In this document: positions 1 through 8,176 of the stretch, piece after piece
Layout of the letters: the number at the start of each line of letters is the position of its first letter
Position numbering within the stretch: position 1 is the first letter of the stretch
From: Aureococcus anophagefferens
Taxonomy: Eukaryota > Sar > Pelagophyceae > Pelagomonadales > Pelagomonadaceae
NCBI RefSeq assembly: GCF_000186865.1
Contig: NW_008705620.1
Span: 58,767 to 72,264, forward strand
DNA length: 13,498 bases
Direction of reading: 5' to 3'
Made by a program: the position numbers and the translations under genes
Notes under the pieces: model-generated
Seen by the model: the letters and a program-made list of their open reading frames with translations, nothing else
What the model was told of the DNA's origin: nothing
Database searches by the model: none

Positions 1-56
1 GGGGGGGTCGGCGGCGGCGAAAACTGTGGGGTGGCGGCGCGCGGACGGAAAGGGGT

Positions 57-1505
57 CTAAAGGAGGACGAGGCCGATGTCGTTGGGCTGCATCTCGGCGC
101 ACTTCCAGTTGTAGAGGTAGTACTGGAGGTGGCCGTCGCCGATGCCGAACTTGAGCTCCTTGAGGAAGGCGTCGTTCTCCATGATGTTGAGCGCGTTGAA
201 GACGTCCATGTCGACGCGCTTCGCGCAGACGAGCGCGTCGCGCATGAGGTCCTGCAGCGGCATGGACGTCGCGACGTTGTAGAAGGAGTAGGCCGCCTTG
301 AGCGTCGAGTGCTTCTCGTGGCCGATGACCGTCGACGGCAGGTGGTAGAAGGAGCAGAGGTCCGTGACGTTCTTGGCCGCGGTGCCGTCGTCGACGACAA
401 AGCTGTCGATGACGCCCGGCCGCGGGAGGACCCAGTGCGCGAACTCGTCGACGTCCAGCTTCGGCGCCAGGGCGAACTTGGACAGGTAGTTGGAGAGGAG
501 GGCGTGGGCCTGGGGCACGTCGTCCGGGGTCATCGCGCGGAGCCGGCCGCAGACGGGCCGGTCGGGCAGCTTGTAGAGCTTGATCGTCCGCGCCATCGTC
601 ATGCGGGGCATGAGCCGGGAGAAGCCGATCTCGATGAGCTTCTTCGGGTCCAGGGACCGGTGGTAGTAGCGGCAGGACGCCACGGGCTTGGGCAGCACGA
701 CGCCGGCCGTGTAGACGGCCTGGAAGACGCCCTTCAAGTTCACGCGGCGCGTGATCTCCTTGATGAGCACGGGCGCGAGGCGCTTCGTGCGGAGCCGCTT
801 GTGGACGCAGAGGTAGTTGATCTCGACGACGCGCACGGGCTTGCCGCGGACGACGGCCGTCGCCGGCACGCCCGTGATGAAGGCCATGAGCTTGGACCCG
901 GACCGCTCGTTGCGGACGCCGAGGTGGAACGACGTGTCGTAGTTCGGCGGCGTCAAAGCCCACTCGAGGAAGGGCATGGAGTAGTCGAAGCGGAACATGG
1001 CGTCGTCGTCCTCGACGTAGTTCTCGTTGAGCAGCGTGTAGATCTCCTTGAGGATGTCCTCGGACGTGACGTCGAGGTCGGACCACGCGAAGCCCTCGGG
1101 CATCTTGAAGGGCTCCTGGCGCAGCGCGCTCGAGGGCTTGTTCGGCTCGATGACGTCGTTGACGTCGACGTCGCTGATGGACTCGCCGAGCTTGGGCACG
1201 GGCTGCGTGTCCCAGAACTTGTGCACGCCGCTCGCGTCGTCGCCGCCCTTGGCCGCCGCCGGCGTGCTGCTGCTCGCGCCGAGGGACCCGGACTGGCGCA
1301 TCTGCTCCACGAGCTGGAGCACGTCCTCGCGCGAGCCCGCCCGCGACGACCCCTGCTCGCCGTCGCCGGCGGCCTGGGCGTCGGGCGCCGGCGCCGGGGC
1401 GGCGGCGTCCTTGGCGGCGGCCTTCTTCTTGTTGCGCTTCTTCTTCGACGCCGACGGCGCCGCGGCCTCGGGATTCGCGTCCACCTGGTCGACGAGCTCC
1501 GCCAT
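57..1505 (-). CDS. NMT1: Glycylpeptide N-tetradecanoyltransferase (N-myristoyltransferase)
   Basis: The product, about 482 aa, transfers myristate from myristoyl-CoA to the N-terminal glycine of nascent proteins in the cytosol. Seen: an Ala-rich, disordered-looking N-terminus with a Lys/Arg cluster at residues 21-28 (KKKRNKKK), which in this family aids ribosome association. The NMT core starts near the HKFWDTQPVP motif. The first family signature, EINYLCVHKRLRTKRLAP, lies near residues 227-244, and the second, KFGIGDGHLQYYLYNW, near 452-467. The chain ends in Leu-Leu; in this family the C-terminal carboxylate acts as the catalytic base. I chose the ATG at 1505 (ACCATGG context); the frame stays open upstream only through a GTG codon. 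The length is normal and the gene appears to be one exon. It is transcribed divergently from the gene at 1695. Family assignment is secure. Confidence 0.96.
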   Translation of the reverse strand: MAELVDQVDANPEAAAPSASKKKRNKKKAAAKDAAAPAPAPDAQAAGDGEQGSSRAGSREDVLQLVEQMRQSGSLGASSSTPAAAKGGDDASGVHKFWDTQPVPKLGESISDVDVNDVIEPNKPSSALRQEPFKMPEGFAWSDLDVTSEDILKEIYTLLNENYVEDDDAMFRFDYSMPFLEWALTPPNYDTSFHLGVRNERSGSKLMAFITGVPATAVVRGKPVRVVEINYLCVHKRLRTKRLAPVLIKEITRRVNLKGVFQAVYTAGVVLPKPVASCRYYHRSLDPKKLIEIGFSRLMPRMTMARTIKLYKLPDRPVCGRLRAMTPDDVPQAHALLSNYLSKFALAPKLDVDEFAHWVLPRPGVIDSFVVDDGTAAKNVTDLCSFYHLPSTVIGHEKHSTLKAAYSFYNVATSMPLQDLMRDALVCAKRVDMDVFNALNIMENDAFLKELKFGIGDGHLQYYLYNWKCAEMQPNDIGLVLL

Positions 1506-1694
1506 GGTTGTTGCTAGCTTGTGCGAGCGTGGACGGCGTGCAGCGGCAGCGGCGTGTGTGCGACGCTCGGCGAGTTTGGGCACAGCAACACTGGCCTAAG
1601 ACGGCAATATGCCCCAATTGGCCAAAGCTGCCCTGGCGCCGCGGCTGCCCCTGCTCCAAGCTTGGACACGGGGTGTGGTGGAGCTCCCGAAGTC
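1506..1694. promoter_or_regulatory. Bidirectional promoter region between NMT and the 1695 gene
   Basis: A 189-bp gap separates two divergent start codons, so both 5' UTRs and both core promoters must fit here. Around 1613-1621 the palindrome CCAATTGG gives a CCAAT motif readable on both strands; a shared CCAAT-type element is plausible but is inferred from sequence alone. No TATA box is evident. The frames that stay open across the gap look like GC-rich shadow ORFs without a supported ATG. Confidence 0.45.
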
Positions 1695-2385
1695 ATGGCG
1701 TCGATGGTCGACGAGACGGAAAAGCGGCGGCGGTCCATGGACGCGCTGGACCTCGCGCCCGCGCAGATGAAAAACATCGCCGCGGCGCCCGGCGCCCCGA
1801 GCCCCGGGACCCTGGCCCCCTCCATGCGCGTCCGCCGGCGCCCCGCATCTTTTCGCCCCGCCGCGCCTTCTTTTTCACCCCCCGCCCCCGCGCCGCAGCC
1901 CGTCCCTCGACGACCGCCACCTCACGTGCCGCCGGTCCAAGCTCGTGCGGCCGCGGCGGCAGGCCAAGTCGCGGCGCTACGAGGGCGCCGTCGCGGACCG
2001 CGACGCCAAACACGACTTCGCGGAGTTCGAGACGCGGCGGCCGCAGCCGGCGCCGACGCTCGAGATCCGCGTCCACGCCCACGCGCCCGACGCCGACGCC
2101 AAGGGCACGCCGCCCGCGGGCGCGGCCGCCGCGCGGACGCGCGACTGGAGCTCGGGCGGAGGCAAGAAGGGCAAGGCGCGCAAGTCCGCGTCGACGCCGC
2201 CCATGCCCCTCGAGCGCGTCGTCGTGCTCGACGAGGTCGGCGCGGAGGACGCGCCCGTCTGCGGCATCAACCTCGGGCCCTTTCTGAGCTGGCTCAACTG
2301 CATGCCCGCGATCCCGGAGGAGCGCGCGGAGGAGGAGGACTACGACCCCACGGCCACCTGGACCTTCGAGACGCCGAGCAAGTGA
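1695..2385 (+). CDS. Unrecognised two-exon protein with a basic middle and acidic C-terminus
   Basis: I do not recognise this family. Exon 1 starts at the ATG at 1695 (MASMVDETEKRRRSMDALDL); a second ATG follows three codons later. The frame must change before the well-behaved exon 2 frame, which reads SLDDRHLTCRRSKLVRPRRQ and ends WTFETPSK at a TGA (2383-2385). The preferred model joins 1695-1825 to 1899-2385 (205 aa) through a 73-nt GC-AG intron with a strong pyrimidine tract. Visible parts: a Lys/Arg-rich N-terminal half, a KHDFAEFETRRPQP stretch, a GGGKKGKARKSAS patch, and a hydrophobic segment with VCGINLGPFLSWLNCMP before an acidic tail. There is no signal peptide or clear membrane helix. 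The codon bias matches its neighbours. It faces the SBNO gene tail to tail. That this is a gene is likely; the first exon and splice sites are less sure. Confidence 0.6.
1826..1898 (+). other. Probable short intron (GC-AG) in the 1695 gene
   Basis: The acceptor at 1897-1898 follows a long C/T tract (CTTCTTTTTCACC and onward). In frame it needs a phase-2 donor, and the GC at 1826 gives one. A GT donor at 1830 only keeps frame with the weaker AG at 1940-1941, giving a 112-nt intron that would remove the SLDDRHLTC stretch. The acceptor is fairly convincing; the donor is uncertain. Confidence 0.45.
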
Positions 2386-2462
2386 GCCCCCCCCGTTTCT
2401 ACAGCGGGAGCGATGTACGACACAAGGTTCAAGGGGTCGTTTCGGGGGGGAGGGGGCGGAGT

Positions 2463-5400
2463 TCACATGTCCTCCTCCTGGAGCTCGTCCATGACGTTCT
2501 GGCAGTAGCAGGTCGGGAGGTCGATGCCGAGGACGGACTTGCCCGCGTCGTCGGTCTCGACGACGCGGCAGACGCCGAGGCGGATGGCGTTGCCCGTGCG
2601 CTTCTGGATGATGGCCTCGGCCTTGCGCATGGACACGAGCAGCGAGCCCTGGAGCACGTGCTTCTGCTGCGTGCGCTTACCGACCTGGCACTTGGCCCCG
2701 TGCTTGCACTTGGGCCCGTGGGAGCAGTGCTTGTCGCCGTTGTCGTAGAGGGCCTTCCACTCCTTCTTGACGTCGGCCGCGTCGATTTTGCCGTAGCGCT
2801 GGAGCAGGTCGACCTTCTGCATCTGCGAGATGCCCGTGTTCGGGCGGTAGACGCGGATCGTGCCGCTCGTGTCGCCGGCCGTGTAGGTCTTGCCGACGAT
2901 GGCGAGGGCGACGTAGTGCTTCTTGGTCGCGGGGTTCGGGATGTTCGACCGGTAGAAGCCCGCGACCTCCGCGCGGCCGCGGAGGCTGCGCATGTCCGTG
3001 AAGGCGTTGCGGCCCCGGTGCTGCGCCTGGGCCTCCTTGGCGGCCTTCTCGTGGGCCGCGTCCTCCGTCGCGGACGCGAGGACGGCGAGCGCCTCGTCCC
3101 AGGGGATGCCGCGGTCGACCTCGACGTTGAGGTGCACGAGCTCGCCGCGCGTCGACGTCTCCGCCTGGAGCACGGTCTCGTCCGTGATCTCGACGCGGTG
3201 GCCCTTGACCTCGGCGATGGCCTCGTCGTACTTGCCCTCGCGGCGCGCGACGCGGACGTGGTGGTCGACGAGCTTGGAGAAGTAGTCGAAGATGAGGTTC
3301 TGGCGCACGAGCGTGAGGCCCAGGAGGCGGTTGAGGAAGACGCCGACGGACGCCTTCTTCTCCGTGTCCAGCGACGCGTCGATGCCCACGGACTTGAACC
3401 AGACGCCGACGGCGTGCGGGAAGTCGATCTCCGTCATCGCCTTCTTCGCGGCCTTCCACTGGGCCGCGTCGGGCCCGGCGTCCGTCGCGTGGCAGTGGTC
3501 GTCCCACTTGGGGCAGTCGGCGACGGGCACGTCGCAGACGAAGCAGTAGCATTTCGCGCACGCGTCGTTGCGGTGGTCCGTGGACCCGAAGGGGTGGTTC
3601 GCGCAGTGGCACCGCGCGTGGGGGAAGTCGCCGAGGTCGCCGACCTTGGTCTCGCCCATGACGCAGTCGTCGTCGTCGTCCGCGTCGTCCTGGGACGCGA
3701 CCTTGAGGTCGTCCGCGTCGTCCGCGGGCGCGGGCGAGTTCGACCGGTCGCCGACGTCGCAGAACGAGAACGCGACCAACTCCGGGTCCGCGCCGCCGCC
3801 GGAGAAGATCGTGCCGTCCTTGGAGAAGGCCTGCATGAGCTCGTCCTTCTCGTCCTTGGGCAGCGTCGGCAGCGTGAAGGGCGAGTTCGCCGCGCGGACG
3901 ACGACGCGCATGAGCGTGGCGAGCGCCTGGCGGCCCCACTTCGTGTCGAAGTTGAAGGACTGGAGCCCGAGGCCCTTGGCGCCGACGGTGGCGCGCCGGT
4001 CGCCCTGGGTCAGCGCGCCTAAAGACTCGAGGCGCCGCGCGACGGCGCACGCGAAGCGCTTCTCGCCGCCGACGGACGAGATGAGGAACTTGTACTCGGG
4101 CGCGGAGGACTGGTTCGACCGGTGGGACCGGCCGAGCTGCTGGATGGCCTTGTCCGCGGACCAGGGCAGCTCGAGCGTGAGGTGCACGCGGCGCCGCTGG
4201 TTCGGGATGCGCCGGTCCGCCTGGAGCGAGATGCCCGCGGACGCGGCCTCGGAGATGATGGCCACAAGCTTCTCGCCGTCGCAGAAGCACTTCTTCTCGT
4301 GCATGTTCTGCATCTCGAGCGAGATGCCGTTCGCGTTGCGGTGCTCGTAGACGACCTTGCCCGCGTCGTTGCGGATCATGCGGCCCTTGCGGCCCGTGAG
4401 CTCCGCGACCGCGCCGCTGCCGCCGAGCTCGGCGATGAGCGTGTCGAGCGGGTTGCCGGGCAGGCCCAGGGCCGCCGACGCCGCGAGGAACCGCCGCCGG
4501 ATCTCGCGGATCTTCGCGTACTCCTCGTCGTCGCCGCCCATGGCCTCGTCGTCGTCGTCGTCCTCCTCCTCGTCCATCGCGGGCGCGTCGCGCGTCTTCG
4601 CCTTCTTCTTCGGCCCGCGCTTCGTCGCCTTCTTCGGCGCGTAGAGGTCGATGTCCGAGTCGTCGTCGTCGTCCTCCTCGTCCTCGTCCTCGGACTCGGA
4701 CTCGTCGAACGCCGACTCCTCGTCGTCCGACTCGGACTTGCGCTTCTTCGCGCGCGGCGCCGCGGCCTTGGGCGCCGCGGCCGGCGGGTTCGGCGCCGGC
4801 GCCTCGTCGTCGTCGTCGTCGTCGTCGGACGCCATGTCGTAGACGATCATCTTCTGGAGCTGCGCGACGGTGAACTTGGCCGTCGCGCCGGACTCGCGGA
4901 ACTTGACGACGTAGAAGGGCGCCTCGCGGCCGACGACCGTGCCCGCGCGGAGCGCGCCGTTGGCGCGCTTCTGCTGGACCGTCGTCTTGCCGAGGGTCAC
5001 GCCGTCGCGGCGCGCGGCCTTGTCGTCGTCGTCGTCGTCGTCGGAGCCGCCGTCGCTGTCCTCGTTGTAGGAGACCTTGCGCGACCCCGCGGCACGGCGC
5101 GCGACGCCGCGCACCGTGCGCCCGAGGGGCGCCTCCTCGCGCGTGGCCCGCGCGGCGCCGCCGAGCTGCGCGGCCTCGCGCTTCGCGGCGGCCGCGGCGT
5201 CGCGGCGCGCGTCGTCCGGGCACGCGAAGACCTTGCGCACGAAGCGGTCGAGGGTCGCGCGGGGCGCGGAGACGAAGTCGTCCATGACGTCGCCGTACTC
5301 CTCGATGGCGTCCTTGGTCCGCGCCTCGCCCGTCGACTGGAGCCCGATGACGACGCACTTGCCGTCCGCGAGCGCGCTCTTGGCGACGTCGATGACGGCG

Positions 5401-6984
5401 GGCACCTTGGACGCGACGCAGAGGTCCTTGAAGAAGCGCTGGTGGGCGCCCCAGAAGTAGCGCCAGAGCATGCCGTGGCCGCGGCGCGCCTTCTTGCCCT
5501 CGGCCAAATCCTCCTCGGAGACCGCGAACGGGTCCGCGAGCTCGCCGGCCCTTAACATCTCCTCCATGACGCGCTTGAGCACGTCCCAGAGCTCGGCGGC
5601 GCGGTCGTAGACCTTCTCGACGTGGACGTTCATGATGCCGTCCATGAGCTCGAACGTGCAGTTCTTGAACGACAGCGCGCGGCACACCAACGCGCCGCGC
5701 TGCTTCAGGTGCATGGCCACGAGCTCCATCATGCCGACGCCGCGCTTGTCCACCTCCGTGAGGAAGGACCGGAACGACGCGAAGGGGCACGCGTCGCCGC
5801 CCCAGAGCCCGAGGCGGTCCATGTAGCCCAGGTGGCGCGGCTCCGACGCGCCCGTCGCGGAGCAGTAGACGACGCGCGCGTCCGGCAGGGACGTCTGGAG
5901 CTCCATGACCGCCTGGCCGACCTTGGTCGGCTTGCCGCCGCCGGAGCCGCCGAAGAGGTTCTTCGCCTTGTGCGACTCGTCGAACAACAAACACCCGCCG
6001 AAGCTCGCGCGGCCGCACCACGCGAGGATCTGGTCGAGGCGCCGCTGGGGCTTCTTGCCCTTGCGCGCCGCGATGAGGGCGCTGTAGGTGCAGAAGATGA
6101 CGCCCTTCTTCTCCTTCAGGGTGCCGTAGTCGCACTTGTTGAGCGGGATCACGGGGATGTGCGCGCAGCCCAGATCCCGGAGGTCGCGCTCCGCGTCGAA
6201 CTTGAGGTCGTTGGACACGGAGACCCAGAGGTGGCGCTCGACGCCCTCGTTCCAGTGCTGCGCGATGATGCCCGCGAGCTGGCGGCCCTTGCCCATGCCC
6301 GCGCCGTCGCCGATGAAGAAGCCGCAGCGCGCGCCGCTCTCGAGCCGCATGTCGAAGCGCTGCCGCGCGTACCTGGGGGAGAGAGTGGGGTTGGCGTGTG
6401 GGGGGTCTTGTAGGGGCGCGCGGGGTTCCGGTTCGGGGGTCTGGGGGTGCGAACCCGCGCGCGGCGCGCGAAGCGTCGACGCTTCCGGGTCGAGCGTCGA
6501 CGCTTCCGGGGACGCGTCGACGGTGCCCGCGGATTTTTTCCCCCGCGGCGCGCCTCCCCGGGAATGACCAGGACGCGGCGGCGCACGCGACGCTCTCGAG
6601 CTGGAGGGCGCTGAGCTTGCCCTGGGCGATGATGGAAGCGTCGAGGTTCGCCAGGACGTCGCCGCCGAGGTCCGGGGGCCGCACGGCCGACAGCGACGCG
6701 TTCTCGACGACGGGGTCCGGGTGCGCGAGGCCGCCCCGGAGCTTGAGCGGCTGGTAGTCGGAGAACTGGACGTCGTCCGTCGCGTCCTCGCCGCCCTCGC
6801 CCGCGTCGGCCTCGGCCTCGGCCGCCGCGAGCTTCTTCTTCTCCGCCTCGGCCTCGGCGCGCTTGCGCTGCTCCTCGCGCTCCTTGCGCTGCTTCTCGCG
6901 GTCCTCCATGTACTTGCGGTAGAAGTCCGAGTCCATGTAGTTCGGGCGGTTGGTCGTCGAGACGAACGGTTTGCGGTCAGCCAT
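2463..6984 (-). CDS. SBNO: Strawberry notch (SBNO) family DExH helicase-like transcriptional regulator
   Basis: The product, about 1435 aa, is a nuclear SF2 helicase-like protein; animal and plant SBNO proteins act in transcription and chromatin regulation. Exons are 6984-6587 and 6372-2463. Seen: a charged N-terminal coiled-coil-like stretch (about 20-60); SALQLESVAYARQRF at the splice junction; Walker A GDGAGMGKG (about 154-162); Walker B-like DESH (about 264-267); SAT motif (about 304-306). Next comes an insertion with Asp/Glu runs (about 577-742) around a small GTVVGREAPFYVVKF segment that resembles a Tudor/chromo barrel. The second lobe has AIISEAASAGISLQADRR, then LPWSADKAIQQLGRSHRSNQ ending near 887. 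A Cys/His-rich cluster lies near 1053-1098. The C-terminal region ends with CSHGPKCKHGAKC and GKRTQQKHVLQGSLL (about 1346-1375), comparable to the SBNO tail. Start ATG at 6984 is in good context; the open frame beyond it lacks an ATG. Family call firm; inserted domains tentative. Confidence 0.93.
4804..4827. repeat. TCG trinucleotide repeat encoding an Asp run
   Basis: Eight perfect TCG units on the plus strand encode part of the DDDDDDD run after MAS in the SBNO protein. Similar shorter runs lie at about 4551-4575, 4659-4690 and 5023-5043. They sit in the acidic insertion between the helicase lobes and are likely to vary in length. Confidence 0.85.
6373..6586 (-). other. Intron of the SBNO gene
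   Basis: The helicase frame breaks here and resumes after a classic acceptor (CTCTCTCCCCCAG, just before 6372 on the minus strand). A GTGCG donor at 6586 joins ...LESVA to YARQRF, which matches the usual SBNO spacing between QLE and the Walker A segment. A weaker donor (GTCATT at 6568) is also in frame but would add six residues (CAAASW). The intron is 214 nt. It lacks the terminal inverted repeats of the introners further right and looks like an ordinary spliceosomal intron. Confidence 0.85.
6471..6510. repeat. Tandem palindromic repeat inside the SBNO intron
   Basis: AGCGTCGACGCTTCCGGG occurs at 6472-6489 and again at 6493-6510, a period of 21 bp. Each copy contains a perfect palindrome centred on GTCGAC; the first extends to AAGCGTCGACGCTT at 6471-6484. 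A degenerate third copy (GACGCGTCGACGG) follows at 6511. It could form cruciform DNA or an RNA hairpin in the pre-mRNA. No function is known to me. Confidence 0.8.
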
Positions 6985-7341
6985 GATCGCTGCTGCGTCG
7001 GAAGCGCTTGTTCTTCGAGAGATGCGGGCGCTGCGCACGGCGAGGAGGCGCGACAGGGAGATGCCCCGCGGTGCGGAGGCGCGCGCGCGTGTCCTGTGTG
7101 CAGACGAGGCTGGTGCACGACCCCGCGGATGACCGAGGAGCTGGTCGAGGTTTAATTTCCTGACTCGATCGACAACAACGGCTCGTTGACCATGTGTTGA
7201 CCCCAGGTTGCCCTTGGCCGAGCATGGACGCTCCTGCAGCTGAGCAGCTCGCGCCGCTGCGCTCTTGAGCGGCTATTCCCGACAGTGCCTGCTCGCTTGT
7301 TCGTGCTGCAGCTCACGACGACGGCATCGCTGCGCCTCGCA
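6985..7341. promoter_or_regulatory. Divergent intergenic region between SBNO and the metallo-beta-lactamase-fold gene
   Basis: These 357 bp hold the promoters and 5' UTRs of both divergent genes. Overlapping open frames occur on both strands, but none has a supported ATG or recognisable protein. The AT-richer patch GGTTTAATTTCCTGACTCG near 7149-7167 is the only stretch of its kind here. A 60-bp-period duplication begins near 7291 and runs into the downstream coding region. No recognised regulatory motif was found. Confidence 0.4.
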
Positions 7342-7398
7342 ATGCCTCGAACTTCGCTCTTGCTCGTGCTTCTGCACCAGACCGCATCGCTGCGCCTC
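7291..7398 (+). repeat. Imperfect 60-bp direct duplication across a start codon
   Basis: GCATCGCTGCGCCTC occurs at 7324-7338 and 7384-7398. The flanks are also similar: TCGCTTGTTCGTGCTGCAGCTCAC upstream of the first copy, and TCGCTCTTGCTCGTGCTTCTGCAC upstream of the second. The first unit lies just before the ATG at 7342; the second encodes the hydrophobic leader SLLLVLLHQTASLRL. Confidence 0.65.
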
Positions 7399-8175
7399 AG
7401 CTGGCTCGGCATCAACGCGCTGGAGCTCCACTACTCCGCCGGCACGCGCGTGCTCGTCGACCCCATCCTCGCCGGGCCGCTCGTCTTCTTCGACCGGCCC
7501 GGCGCGTACCGCGCGACGCCGCGCGACGGCGGCGCGGCCGCGGCGGCGCGGCGACGAGTGCTCGCCTCGCCGCCGTACGACGCGCTGCTCGTCACGCAGG
7601 GCTGGGAGGACCACGCGCACCCGGAGACGCTCGAGCTCGTCGCGGCGTCGCGGCTCCTGAAGCCCGACGCGCTCGTCGTCGCGCCGCCGTCCGCCGCGGA
7701 AGCCGTTGAAAGCGCACTGGGCGCCGCCGCGACGCTGCGCCACGGCGAGTCCGCGGCGCGCGGCCCGCTGCGCGTCGAGGCCTTCCCGGGCGCGCTCACG
7801 GGCCCGCCCTGGGCGACGCGCCAGAACGGCCTCCTCATCTCCCACGACGGCGAGCCGGGCCTCTTCGTCGAGCCCCACGGCGACCTCGGCGGCTGCTCCG
7901 ACGCGTTCCTGCGGGGCGCCGCGCCGCGCGTCGACGCGTTGGTCATGCCCGACCGGTCGCAGACGCTCCTCGGCTACGACCTCGTCCGCTCCTCCACGAC
8001 GGCGCGCGCCGCGCGGCTCCTGGAGCCGTCGGCGGTCGTGCCCCTCCGCAACGGCGACGTCGACGCGACGGGCGCGATCGCGCCGCTCATCGTGACCGGC
8101 CCCGCGCAGGCGTACCCGCCGGGCCTCGCGGTGGTGTCCGCGCCGCTCGGGGCGTGGGTCGAGCTGCCCGCGTAA
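7342..8175 (+). CDS. Metallo-beta-lactamase-fold protein (plant/cyanobacterial hydrolase-like family)
   Basis: The product is about 277 aa. Seen: a short hydrophobic N-terminal leader (MPRTSLLLVLLHQ) that may be a signal or plastid-targeting peptide; a start-of-fold strand pattern SWLGINALELHYSAGTRVLVDPILAG; the motif TQGWEDHAHPETLEL with D90, H91 and H93; RVEAFPGALTGPPW; NGLLISHDGEPGLFVEPHGDLGG; and a C-terminal VPLRNGDVDATG. This pattern resembles beta-lactamase-fold proteins of plants and cyanobacteria in which the first two histidines of HxHxDH are replaced (here Q and W) while DH is kept. Its substrate is unknown and I infer none. The ATG at 7342 is the first in frame; upstream in-frame starts are only GTG. 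It ends one base from the stop of the convergent gene on the other strand. Confidence 0.75.
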   Translation: MPRTSLLLVLLHQTASLRLSWLGINALELHYSAGTRVLVDPILAGPLVFFDRPGAYRATPRDGGAAAAARRRVLASPPYDALLVTQGWEDHAHPETLELVAASRLLKPDALVVAPPSAAEAVESALGAAATLRHGESAARGPLRVEAFPGALTGPPWATRQNGLLISHDGEPGLFVEPHGDLGGCSDAFLRGAAPRVDALVMPDRSQTLLGYDLVRSSTTARAARLLEPSAVVPLRNGDVDATGAIAPLIVTGPAQAYPPGLAVVSAPLGAWVELPA

Positions 8176-8176
8176 A

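Noticed and set aside
129..1517. 462-aa open frame on the plus strand over NMT
   Set aside because: It is the antisense shadow of a GC-rich gene; its composition is low-complexity Arg/Val/Leu/Asp, while the other strand encodes a full NMT.
4122..5555. 477-aa plus-strand frame within SBNO
   Set aside because: Val/Arg/Leu-rich antisense product of GAC-rich codons, with no recognisable domain.
2677..6372. 1453-aa Arg-rich frame across the SBNO gene
   Set aside because: Only its first part (exon 1) is real. The rest is an Arg/Gly/Ala-rich shadow in the wrong frame.
6373..6586. SBNO intron as a fourth introner
   Set aside because: It has no terminal inverted repeat, no target duplication and no shared core sequence.
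6985..7118. N-terminal extension of the SBNO frame (1551-aa open frame)
   Set aside because: The long frame passes through the intron and the wrong frame of exon 1. The sequence before YARQRF in that frame is low-complexity and does not match the family; the other frame gives the conserved QLESV.
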